From: Lutibacter profundi
GTDB lineage: Bacteria; Bacteroidota; Bacteroidia; Flavobacteriales; Flavobacteriaceae
Direction: 5' to 3'
Assembly (NCBI RefSeq): GCF_001543325.1
Contig: NZ_CP013355.1
Location: 558,001 to 622,000, forward strand
DNA length: 64,000 nucleotides
The notes beneath the pieces were generated by a model. The model ran no database searches, was not told where the DNA came from, and saw only the letters and a program-made list of their open reading frames with translations. Within the stretch, counting starts at the first letter, position 1. Each line of letters begins with the position of its first letter. Below, in pieces: positions 46,103 to 55,400 of the stretch. The position numbers and the translations under genes were made by a program.

Positions 46103-47455
46103 ATGGCAAAGCAAGAAGAACTATTATGGGGGCACCCAAAAGGATTGTATATTTTATTTTTTACTGAATTATGGGAGCGATTTTCATACTACGGAATGCG
46201 TGCTATTTTAATACTTTATTTAACTGCAAAAACTACCGATAGCAATGCCGGATTAGGATGGGACAGTGTTTCGGCTCTACAGCTATATGGTTGGTATACA
46301 ATGATGGTATATGTAATGTCGGTTCCTGGCGGATTACTTGCTGATCGATTGCTAGGTCAGAAAAAAACGGTTATGTTAGGTGGTTTTTTACTTGTTATTG
46401 GGCATTTTATTTTAGCTTTTGATGAAGTTTGGGCTTTTTATACAGGTATTGTTTTAATTGTTTTAGGCGTTGGCGCCTTAAAACCCAATATTTCAACAAT
46501 GGTGGGTGGTTTATACAATAAAGGTGACGCCAAAAGAGATACCGCTTTTACCATTTTTTATATAGGAATAAATATAGGAGCCTTTGCTGCACCTATAGCT
46601 GTAGGCTATTTGGGTGAAGTTATCAACTGGCATTATGGCTTTGGTTTAGCTGGTATTGGTATGGCAATTGGGCAAGTTGTATATATATGGGGACAAAAAT
46701 ATTTAACTGAAGTAGGAAACTTTGTTCCTGTTAAAACAGTAGCAGGTACTAATAAAAAAATAGGATTAACTGCTATTGAAAAAGATAGAATGATTGTTTT
46801 AATACTGTCATTTATAATTGTTATTGTTTTTTGGGGTGCATACGAACAAGCTGGCGGATTAATGAATTTATATGCTCGTGATAAAATTGATAGAGTGCTA
46901 TTTGGTTTTACCATTCCAACAAGTTTTTTACAATCGTTACATGCTTTTTATGTAATTTTAATTGGATTACCTATTGCTTATTTATGGACGCAATGGCGAA
47001 AAAAAGGCAACGAAAACTCCTCTCTTTTTAAAATGGGAGTTGGTACTATTATTACTGGTTTAGGTTTTTTATTACTTGCAAGAGCTGCTGTTGAAACTAC
47101 TGTTTCTTTAGACGGAAAAGCATCTATTTATTGGTTATTTGGTGCTTACCTTTTGCACGTAATTGGAGAATTAAGTATTTCCCCTGTTGCTTTATCTTTT
47201 ATCACTAAACTGGCTCCTGTAAAATATGCTTCATTAATGATGGGTGCTTACTTTATGGTTTCAGGATTAGGAAATAAGCTTGCAGGTGCACTTGGTGAAG
47301 CTGCCCAAAGTGCAGGTGAATACACTATTTTTATGGGTATTTTTATTTTTTGTGCATTGTTTGGATTGGTACTAATTGTTTTTGTAAAAAAACTAAAAAA
47401 ACTAACTCATGGAGCTGATGATGTAAAAACAATTCCAATTGTAGAAGCTGAGTAA
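46103..47455 (+). CDS. POT family proton-dependent oligopeptide transporter
   Basis: A 450-residue inner-membrane symporter for di- and tripeptides. The family motif ELWERFSYYGMRAILILYL (ExxER-type, residues about 21-39) and the second signature FTIFYIGINIGAFAAPIAVGYLGE near residue 150 are both intact, with about 12 membrane helices. It is flanked by copies of the same repeat (45885 upstream, 47461 onwards downstream), and its promoter sequence is echoed before the next plus-strand gene. It may have been duplicated or moved by recombination between repeats. Confidence 0.92.
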   Translation: MAKQEELLWGHPKGLYILFFTELWERFSYYGMRAILILYLTAKTTDSNAGLGWDSVSALQLYGWYTMMVYVMSVPGGLLADRLLGQKKTVMLGGFLLVIGHFILAFDEVWAFYTGIVLIVLGVGALKPNISTMVGGLYNKGDAKRDTAFTIFYIGINIGAFAAPIAVGYLGEVINWHYGFGLAGIGMAIGQVVYIWGQKYLTEVGNFVPVKTVAGTNKKIGLTAIEKDRMIVLILSFIIVIVFWGAYEQAGGLMNLYARDKIDRVLFGFTIPTSFLQSLHAFYVILIGLPIAYLWTQWRKKGNENSSLFKMGVGTIITGLGFLLLARAAVETTVSLDGKASIYWLFGAYLLHVIGELSISPVALSFITKLAPVKYASLMMGAYFMVSGLGNKLAGALGEAAQSAGEYTIFMGIFIFCALFGLVLIVFVKKLKKLTHGADDVKTIPIVEAE

Positions 47456-47460
47456 TTATT

Positions 47461-48654
47461 TTGTTTTATGCAATACTTTTCCATTGATGAAAAGTATCCA
47501 AAAATCTAGGCTTACGATACTTTCTCTAAATTTTTTATTCAATTTCTAAATTTCAGAAACTCGCTTTGGTGGTTTTGGTTTATTTAAATCATTTATATTG
47601 CTCAAACAGTCTGAAATTTGTTGCGAAATTTTCATTGCAAATTTTATAAGAAAGTTTCGATAGGCCAGTTTAGATAGATGAAGTAATAGTTTCAACTAAA
47701 AATTTTAGTCTTTGTTTTTGTCTTAGTTTAATATACCTCATTATTACAAGCCTGTCTGTTGGCAGATAGATGAAGCGATATAATTTCTTTGTTTTATGCA
47801 ATACTTTTCCATTGATGAAAAGTATCCAAAAATCTAGGCTTACGATACTTTCTCTAAATTTTTTATTCAATTTCTAAATTTCAGAAACTCGCTTTGGTGG
47901 TTTTAGTTCATTTAAATCATTTATATTGCTCAAACAGTCTGAAATTTGTTGCGAAATTTTCATTGCAAATTTTATAAGAAAGTTTCGATAGGCCGGTTTA
48001 GATATATGGAGTATCAATAGTTTCAACTAAAAATTTTAGTCTTTGTTTTTGTCTTAGTTTAATATACCTCATTATTGCAAACCTGTCTGTTGGCAGATAG
48101 ATGAAGCGATACAATTTCTTTGTTTTATGCAATACTTTTCCATTGATGAAAAGTATCCAAAAATCTAGGCTTACGATACTTTCTCTAAATTTTTTATTCA
48201 ATTTCTAAATTTCAGAAACTCGCTTTGGTGGTTTTAGTTCATTTAAATCATTTACATTGCTCAAACAGTCTGAAATTTGTTGCGAAATTTTCATTGCAAA
48301 TTTTATAAGAAAGTTTCGATAGGCCGGTTTAGATATATGAAGTATCAATAGTTTCAACTAAAAATTTTAGTCTTTGTTTTGTCTTAGTTTAATAAACTTC
48401 ATCATTGCAAGCCTATCTGTTGGCAGATAGATGAAGCGATACAATTTATTTATTTTATGCAATACTTTTCCATTGATGAAAAGTATCCAAAAATCTAGGC
48501 TTACGATACTTTCTCTAAATTTTTTATTCAATTTCTAAATTTCAGAAACTCGCTTTGGTGGTTTTGGTTTATTTAAATCATTTATATTGCTCAAACAGTC
48601 TGAAATTTGTTGCGAAATTTTCATTGCAAATTTTATAAGAAAGTTTCGATAGGC
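47461..48654. repeat. Tandem array of about 330-bp repeats (3.6 copies)
   Basis: Units start at 47461, 47789, 48120 and 48450 with TTGTTTTATGCAATACTTTTC (TTATTTTATG in the last) and differ at only a few positions. The fourth stops at GATAGGCCG. Each contains the perfect hairpin ATACTTTTC/GAAAAGTAT and a second hairpin, CTATCTG-TTGG-CAGATAG (G-T pair in some copies). Minus-strand frames of 66-67 codons inside are a by-product of the repeat. The array fills the 1.4 kb gap after the peptide transporter; 48655-48835 holds only the next gene's promoter region. Confidence 0.93.
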
Positions 48655-48835
48655 CGTTGAAGTTCTTATTGATACATTCGTGTAAACTTAAAGTAAGTGC
48701 AGGTTGGTTTTAGTTAAATTATGACAAAGAGACTCCCTTTATTGTGTTGTTGTGTGGTTTTGTAGTTTTTACTTCTCACTTGTTAAATAGAGTCTCTAAA
48801 TAAATACTATATTTATCGCCAATTTCAATTTTTAA

Positions 48836-49228
48836 ATGAAAGAGAAAAAACAGCCTTCAACTATAGATGTTTCCATTTTTGAAAAGAATGGTAAAAAAGA
48901 GTTTGCTACATTAATCAAAAAAAACAGGTTAAAAACTACAAAGGCATTGAATGAATTTTTTGTTGGTATAAAAAATGAAGCCTTAGACACCAAAGAAGCA
49001 TCACGAATTATTTATAAATTTATTTTAGAGCAAAATATTACAAAAGAAGAAGAAAAACATTTAAAAATTCAAGTTTACGATTTACTTAAAATACTTGGAA
49101 TTGGTGTACCTTTTATGTTAATTCCTGGGGCAACACTACTTATTCCCTTTATTTTAAAAGCTGCAGAAAAAAAAGGGATGAATTTATACCCTTCAAATTT
49201 TGACAGTAAAAAGAATAAAAATCTATAA
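48836..49228 (+). CDS. Small LETM1-like protein
   Basis: 130 residues. After a charged helical N-terminus, the segment KILGIGVPFMLIPGATLLIPFILKAAEKKGMNLYPSNF carries one hydrophobic helix and resembles the LETM1 core region found in short flavobacterial proteins. There is no signal peptide. The upstream sequence CTAAATAAATACTATATTTA repeats the one before the peptide transporter, so both may share regulation. Function unknown. Confidence 0.6.
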   Translation: MKEKKQPSTIDVSIFEKNGKKEFATLIKKNRLKTTKALNEFFVGIKNEALDTKEASRIIYKFILEQNITKEEEKHLKIQVYDLLKILGIGVPFMLIPGATLLIPFILKAAEKKGMNLYPSNFDSKKNKNL

Positions 49229-49232
49229 AAAT

Positions 49233-49634
49233 TTATATACTTCTACTGCCCTCTTTATAAGTTGTAATAGCCTTTTTTAATCTACGCTTTATAGCTAAAG
49301 AAGGTTGATAATTTAAATGATATTTTTTTATACTTCGTTTTGGTGTTAAATTACGAGCATTATCTTCAGCTTTACATTTAAAACCAATTTTAAATTTACC
49401 AATATCTTCTAAATCAACTATCTTTCCTTCCTCTAAATGAAACTGCATTTTAATACCTAAAGCTATCAATACCGCTTTTACATCAACAATACTTAAACTA
49501 CTTTCTATACTAATTTCTTTACTAATCCTTTCAATTCCTACAGTGCCTGTATTTACAGCTTGCATTATAAATTGCTCTTTTTTTATATTTGAAATACTAT
49601 TTACTCTTTTTGTTATTCTATATCTAATAGCCAT
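49233..49634 (-). CDS. HU-like DNA-binding protein (HU-HIG type)
   Basis: 133 residues of the Bacteroidota HU-related family. It contains AVNTGTVGIERISKEISIESSLSIVDVKAVLIALG, an N-terminal helical HU-like arm, then VDLEDIGKFKIGFKCKAED, where the DNA-binding arm is expected, and a basic tail. It probably binds or bends DNA. It is divergent from the site-specific recombinase gene, with 22-bp iterons in the shared region, so it may be an accessory factor for recombination; that is inference. Confidence 0.75.
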   Translation of the reverse strand: MAIRYRITKRVNSISNIKKEQFIMQAVNTGTVGIERISKEISIESSLSIVDVKAVLIALGIKMQFHLEEGKIVDLEDIGKFKIGFKCKAEDNARNLTPKRSIKKYHLNYQPSLAIKRRLKKAITTYKEGSRSI

Positions 49635-49784
49635 CGTTTTATCTGTTATTCATTTTAATTTAAATTACCCCCAACTTGTTAATAAAAATACTACAAATTA
49701 AAGTTATTTAGATCTTTTTTTTATACATTTAATTTTTACTAAACTATCCTTTTTTAGCGTAGTTTACCTATATACTCTAAAAAT

Positions 49785-49872
49785 ACTACTATTTTTATAA
49801 ATATTAACTACTATATTTAAAAAATTATACTACTATATTTAATAATATTATATAGTATATTTACAAATAAAC
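49785..49872. repeat. Four 22-bp iterons between HU-like and recombinase genes
   Basis: Direct repeats with a 22-bp period begin at 49785, 49807, 49829 and 49851. The second and third both start ACTACTATATTTAA. The first is ACTACTATTTTTATAA, and the fourth, TATAGTATATTTAC, is diverged. A 22-bp period places the sites on one DNA face. They lie 131 bp before the recombinase start and 150 bp before the HU-like start, so they could be operators or recombinase arm sites. Confidence 0.7.
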
Positions 49873-49987
49873 AACTGTGCTATGATTGACCTTTACAAGT
49901 AGTTCCTAAATTTTGTACGGTTGGCTTGTTTAATTGTACTTAACTAAATTAAATTTCCATTTTCTCTTTTATGTTAAAAATAAATGT

Positions 49988-49995
49988 TATTTTTG
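49988..49995 (+). promoter_or_regulatory. -7 promoter box of the recombinase gene
   Basis: TATTTTTG fits TAnnTTTG and ends 7 nt before ATG 50003, giving a nearly leaderless mRNA. No clear -33 element. Confidence 0.45.
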
Positions 49996-50002
49996 AAATG
50001 CT

Positions 50003-51196
50003 ATGAAAACTTCTTCAACCTTAAAACCTACCATATTATTAAAAAAGGTACTGCACAGAAAAAAGGTGCAATTACTTTTAGTATTTCCGTATAATGATTT
50101 TATTATTTCAAAAATTAGAAAAATAAATGGTTATACTTGGAGTCAAACATTGAAAGGCTGGTATATTAATTATACTATAAAAAATGTAGAATTTATTAAA
50201 GAAACACTTAGAAATGATGTTTATTTTAAATTAGACACCTCTATTTACAATGTAACACATACCAATAGAACAACAAAACGCAGACCTAGACAAATTTCAG
50301 ACGAGAACAAAGAAATTATTAGAGCCTACACTAAATATTTAAGAGGCAAGTGCTACAGTGAAAGTACTGTTAAAACATACTTTACCTTTGTAGCTGATTT
50401 TTTTGATTATATTAAAGATAAGCCGCTTACTACATTAAGCAATAGGGACGTTGAAAAATTTTTAGAAGACGTTTTTATACCTAGAAAATACAGTATTAGT
50501 ACGCATAGGCAATTTATAAGTGCCATTAAGTTATTTAAGGCTTTTTATCCTGAATGTAAGATTGAAGAGGTTGGATTAAAAAGACCGAAAAAGAGTAAAA
50601 TACTTCCTACTGTTTTATCAAAAGAAGAAATTATAGATTTATTACGTTACACTAAAAACTTAAAACATAGGGCTGTTTTAGCTATGATATATTCGGCCGG
50701 ATTACGTATTAGTGAATTATTAAATTTAGAATTAAATCATATTGATATTGACAGGAGACAAATTGTAGTAAAAAACAGTAAAGGACGTAAGGATAGGAAT
50801 ATAATTTTGGCACAAAGTTTTATTCCATTAATGCAAAATTATTTAATGAGTTACGAACCAAAAACATACTTTGTTGAAGGAAAACCATTTCAAAAATATA
50901 GTGCAGAAAGTATTCGGTCATTTTTACATAGAGCTACCAAAATTGCCAAGATAAATAAAAGAGTTACACCACACACTTTACGACACAGTTACGCTACACA
51001 TTTATTAGAAAATGGTATTGATTTACGTTATATACAAGAATTATTAGGACATGCTAAACCTGAAACCACTATGATTTATACCCATGTATCAAAAAAAGAT
51101 TTACTAAATATTGAGAGTCCGCTAGACTTAGCCATAAAAAGTTTAGTTGGCACTGATAAAAACAACAAAAACCTACGTTTATCCGGAAACTATTAA
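50003..51196 (+). CDS. Tyrosine recombinase heading an integron-like cassette array
   Basis: A 397-residue tyrosine recombinase. The N-terminal extension (1-90) contains NGYTWSQTLKGWYINYT, followed by a SAM-like core-binding domain (about 105-190). The catalytic domain has AGLRISELLNLELNHID (Arg I), NSKGRKDR (Lys), HTLRHSYATHLL (H-x-x-R), LLGHAKPETTMIYTHV (His and Tyr nucleophile). It ends with ESPLDLAIKSL, similar to the SPLD end of IntI. The IntI-specific insertion between motifs II and III is absent. It is transcribed toward the array, unlike most integrons. I infer it moves the downstream cassettes; a XerC/D-like role is the alternative. Confidence 0.85.
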   Translation: MKTSSTLKPTILLKKVLHRKKVQLLLVFPYNDFIISKIRKINGYTWSQTLKGWYINYTIKNVEFIKETLRNDVYFKLDTSIYNVTHTNRTTKRRPRQISDENKEIIRAYTKYLRGKCYSESTVKTYFTFVADFFDYIKDKPLTTLSNRDVEKFLEDVFIPRKYSISTHRQFISAIKLFKAFYPECKIEEVGLKRPKKSKILPTVLSKEEIIDLLRYTKNLKHRAVLAMIYSAGLRISELLNLELNHIDIDRRQIVVKNSKGRKDRNIILAQSFIPLMQNYLMSYEPKTYFVEGKPFQKYSAESIRSFLHRATKIAKINKRVTPHTLRHSYATHLLENGIDLRYIQELLGHAKPETTMIYTHVSKKDLLNIESPLDLAIKSLVGTDKNNKNLRLSGNY

Positions 51197-51207
51197 CTAT
51201 AAATAGC

Positions 51208-51215
51208 TATATTTG
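51208..51215 (+). promoter_or_regulatory. Possible cassette promoter (Pc-like) between recombinase and array
   Basis: TATATTTG matches TAnnTTTG exactly, lies 12 bp after the recombinase stop and 15 bp before the first cassette boundary, and points into the array. No clear -33 TTG was seen. By analogy with the integron Pc promoter it could drive the first cassette. Confidence 0.4.
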
Positions 51216-51249
51216 AAAGCATATAACAAGTTGGGTGCAATAAGGTAAA

Positions 51250-52236
51250 ATGATGAACTTCAAAGAAATAATTGCTGATTATAAAAGGAATAGTAATCAT
51301 AAACATTGTTTTTATCACAATCACAAAGATTGTACTAAGAAAATAAAAAAAGCTCACAGCATTCAGAAAGAAAAAATTTTAGTTCAACTTGAAAAGGAAA
51401 TAAATGGCAATAGAATGCTGTACTCTTTAAATAGTACTTCAGCAGATGAAAATTTATCAACAAATGGGCTAATTCCAATTGGAAAGAAAAAAGCATCTAT
51501 TTTCACAGGGTTTTGTGATTATCACGATTCCAAATTATTTTCTCCAATTGAAAATTTTGATTTTAACTTTAGTGATGAACATCTATTTTTATTAACATAT
51601 CGATCATTTGCTCATAGTTTTCAACAGATTATTGAGATTTATAAATATTACAATAGTAATGGAGATTTCGTAAAAACTTTTCCAAAGCAATATTTAAAAG
51701 AACATATCCAGTTTACAGAAAAAAGAATCAAAGAACTATTATTGTATAAAAAAGTATTAGACAATATAATTCAAACAAAAGATTATTCTGCACTAAATTA
51801 TCATACTCGAGTAATTGAGCCATTTGTTCCAATAGCTAGTTCTACTATTTTAAGTCCCACATATTCTTACAAAAATGAATATCTATACCCAAATGAAAAA
51901 GAATCAAATGTAATTTTAAATGTTTTACCTGATAATAATCGTACAATAATAATTTTATCACATTTTGAGAAAGATACCAAAGGAAAAATATTATTTAATG
52001 AGTTAGCTGATTTATCAATTAATGATTTTACAAAAGCAATTTCATCACTAATGATTTATTGTACGACAAATACGTTCTTTTCTCCAAGTTTATGGGATAA
52101 TTATACCAAAGAGGAGAAAAAACAATTATTTAAGGAAATTGACTTTTGTATAAGATTTGGTGGAAGTATTAAAAAATTCTTTATAAGTAAGATTGATTTT
52201 TTCAGAATCAAAATTACTGCACCCAACACCTCATAA
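51250..52236 (+). CDS. Cassette 1 protein of unknown function with possible zinc site
   Basis: A 328-residue unrecognised protein. The N-terminus has closely spaced Cys/His residues (HKHCFYHNHKDCTKKIKKAHSI), then ASIFTGFCDYHDSKLFSPIE, a Cys/His pattern that suggests metal binding. The rest is mixed helical without membrane segments. Its last codons and TAA lie inside the palindromic site (CACCCAACACCTCATAA encodes the APNTS end), as happens in integron cassettes. It is the first cassette and directly follows the possible Pc promoter. The ATG may be 51250 or 51253. Confidence 0.6.
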   Translation: MMNFKEIIADYKRNSNHKHCFYHNHKDCTKKIKKAHSIQKEKILVQLEKEINGNRMLYSLNSTSADENLSTNGLIPIGKKKASIFTGFCDYHDSKLFSPIENFDFNFSDEHLFLLTYRSFAHSFQQIIEIYKYYNSNGDFVKTFPKQYLKEHIQFTEKRIKELLLYKKVLDNIIQTKDYSALNYHTRVIEPFVPIASSTILSPTYSYKNEYLYPNEKESNVILNVLPDNNRTIIILSHFEKDTKGKILFNELADLSINDFTKAISSLMIYCTTNTFFSPSLWDNYTKEEKKQLFKEIDFCIRFGGSIKKFFISKIDFFRIKITAPNTS

Positions 52237-52354
52237 AATTTATGCTTACATTTAAACTAAATTACGAACCGACAAACATTCAACTAACGATTTGCTACGT
52301 CCGAAAAATCTCCGATTTCCCAGTCGCACAAATCTTATAAAAACTCGTTGGGGG
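52218..52354 (+). other. attC-like site 1
   Basis: Opens TGCACCCAAC, the reverse complement of the cassette's own first bases at 51231, and ends CTCGTTGGGG at the next boundary. The arms ATAAAATTTATGC and GCACAAATCTTAT pair with a few G-T steps. About 92% identical to site 6 (62645-62777) by eye. Confidence 0.75.
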
Positions 52355-52369
52355 TAATGCAAAAAAAAG

Positions 52370-52462
52370 AGCCAGCCGCACAAATTGCACATTTGGTTTT
52401 TGCCGACACACAAGCCAACGCTATAAAACCAAAAGAGCAATTTTTTGCCACCGCTTGAAAGA
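52370..52462 (+). repeat. Second repeat type upstream of the restriction-modification gene
   Basis: Contains GCACATTTGG, AAGCCAACGCT and GCCACCGC. The same elements recur after the gene at 56259-56343 (GCCACCGC, GCACATTTGC, GAGCCAACGC, TGCCAACGC). The two blocks bracket the gene inside cassette 2. They may be remnants of another recombination site. Confidence 0.5.
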
Positions 52463-52497
52463 CAGATAAATATGAAACGAAAAATAAAAGGAAATAA

Positions 52498-55400
52498 ATG
52501 ATTACAAAAACAAACTTAAAAGACATACTGAAATCGTTAAATTTCAAAGAGAATGGAGATGTATTCAGTAAAAAGTTTGATGCCTTTGACTGCTTGTTGA
52601 AAGTGGACTTTAAAAAAGGAGCAATCACTTATCCTGAAAACAAAGGACTAAAAATAAACGAAAGACAAACTTGTAATCTCAAATCAAATGAAAATTTTGT
52701 TGTCCTTGAATGTGTAAATAGACTACTTGAAAAAGGCTACAACCCAAAACATATTGAATTAGAGCCAAAATGGAAAGTTGGACACGGAGCAAGTGGCGGT
52801 AGAGCAGATATTTTAGTTAAAGACAATTCGGATAAAGCGTTATTAATTATTGAATGTAAAAATGCTGGAACAGAATTTACAAAGCATTGGAAAGAAACAC
52901 TTGAAAACGGAAGTCAATTATTTGGTTATGCACAACAAGAAGGAAATGCAAAATTTATTTCACTTTATGCTTCCGACTTTACAGACAAAAAAGTAGTAGC
53001 AAATTATTACCTAATCACATTAGTAGATAACGAGCAATATTTAGAAGATAATCCTAAACTATTAGCATTTAAAGATGCTAAAATTCGAGAAGAAATATTC
53101 AACGTTTGGAAACATACCTACCAAAAGGATTATACTACAAAAGGACTTTTCGAAAAAGATATACAAGCCTACAACATTGGTAAGAAAAAGTATTCTGTTG
53201 AAGATTTAAGTTTAGTTGATAGCACTACCAAGCAAAGTAAATATCACGAGTTTGCTACTATTCTAAGAAAATACAATGTCTCAGGTCGTGAAAATGCTTT
53301 TGATAAATTAGTTAATCTTTTTCTATGTAAAATTGTTGACGAAAAAAACAATCCGAAAGATTTACAATTCTATTGGAAAGGAATAGCTTACGATACGCCA
53401 TTTGAAATTCAAGACCGTTTACAGAAACTATATAAAGTTGGTATGGACGAATTTCTGAAAGAAGAAGTAACCTATATTGACAATAAACAAATTGACCAAG
53501 CATTTTGGGCTTTTAAAAACGACCCAGATGCAACAAGAGAAACCATAAAAGGTTATTTCAAACAACTAAAATTCTTTACCAATAACGATTTTGCATTTAT
53601 TGATGTTCACAATGAACGTTTATTTTACGAAAATGCACAAGTACTTATTGATATTGTTCGTCTGTTTCAAGACACTAAAATTAAGAGCAATACCAAAAAT
53701 CAGTTTTTGGGTGATATGTTCGAAAACTTTTTAGATGGTGGTATAAAACAATCAGAAGGACAATTTTTTACACCAATGCCAATTACTCGTTTTATCATTC
53801 AATCCTTACCACTTGAAAATATAATCAACGATAGTCAACAACCACCAAAAGCCATTGATTATGCTTGCGGTTCAGGTCATTTCCTAAATGAATTGGCTTC
53901 ACAAATGCGACCATTTATTGAAGCGACAAAAGATGCTCAAATAGAAGATTACCTCAAAGAAATTTACGGTATCGAAAAAGAATATCGTTTGAGTAAAGTC
54001 GCCAAAGTATCGGCTTTTATGTATGGGCAAGACAACATTGATTTAACCTATGCGGACGCATTAGCCAAAAACGACAAGTTCAAAAACAACAGTTTTAAAA
54101 TATTGGTTGCTAATCCACCATACGCAGTAAAAGGTTTTCTAAGCACATTAGACCAAGACAGCAAAGACACCTACACCTTACTTAATACAATTGATAGTAA
54201 AGCGATACAAACCAACAACTCAATTGAGTGCTTTTTTATAGAAAGAGCCAAACAACTTTTAGAAGCTGATGGTGTAGGAGCTATTATTGTTCCTTCCTCA
54301 GTTCTATCAAATGCAGATGCAACTTATCAAGAGACAAAAAGCATTCTATTAAAGTATTTCCATATTGTAGCTATTGCCGAATTTGGATCAGGTACTTTTG
54401 GTAAAACAGGAACAAACACAGTAACGCTATTTATAAAACGCAGAAACGAAAACCCCGAAAAGTCCAAACATTATAAAAACCGTATAAACAGTTGGTTTGC
54501 AAACGACACTAAAAAGCAAAAGGTCTTTGAAGATGAGCACTATATTATCTCCTACTGCCAACATTTGGAATACGATTTTGACGATTACAAAACACTATTG
54601 AAAGGAATACCTAATGATAATCTATTGAAAACAGAAATGTTTGATGATTATAGAAATGCATTTGACAACCTTACCAGTACCAAAAACAAGAAGAAGCAAA
54701 CTAACTTTAAAAAACTTAGTCAATCAAAGAAAGAAGAAGAATTAACCGACTTATTCTACACGTACTTGACTGAAATAGAAAAAGAAAAACTGTATTATTT
54801 CACATTAGCAAGCACTAACCAAAGTGAAGTTGTAATTGTAAAAGGACCAAGTGACAACAAAACAAGCAAGAAATTTTTAGGATATGAATGGAGTACTGCC
54901 AAAGGAAACGAAGGAATAAAACTCTACACAGATGCTAATGGAAAGCACCGCACGCCTTTGTATGATGAAGATAATAGAAGCAATCAAGATAAAATAAATT
55001 ACTACATACAACAAGCATTTGAAAACCAAAACCCTGTAATTCCAGAAGAATTAGCTTCTTTTGTAAGTCGCAGTAGTTTGATAAATATGCTTGATTTTAA
55101 ACGTACTGAATTTGATAAGCATATATCATTAACGCCAAAAAAGACAGTTAGAATTCAATCAAAATGGAAATTGGTGCGATTAGAAGATATCGCAAAAGAT
55201 ATGTTTGCAGGTGGTGATGTTCCTAAAAATAATTTTTCAGAAAATAAGACAGCTAAGTTTAATATTCCAATTTTTGCAAACGGTTTTGAGAACAAAGGGC
55301 TTTATGGTTACACAGATAAAGCAAGAGTTGTCGAGAATTGTATTACAATTTCAGCAAGGGGTACATTGGGTTATACCGAAATTCGCAAAGAACCTTTCTT

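Noticed and set aside
47670-48201. Two minus-strand frames of 66 and 67 codons with almost the same protein sequence (47670-47870 and 47998-48201)
   Set aside because: They are the same stretch of neighbouring tandem repeat units read in reverse. The units contain hairpins and no start or promoter context, so the frames are a by-product of the repeat.
50003-51196. Recombinase as a true integron integrase IntI
   Set aside because: The catalytic residues and the SPLD-like end fit, but the extra segment that IntI has between the lysine strand and the HxxR motif is missing, and the gene points into the array. I call it a tyrosine recombinase of an integron-like system only.
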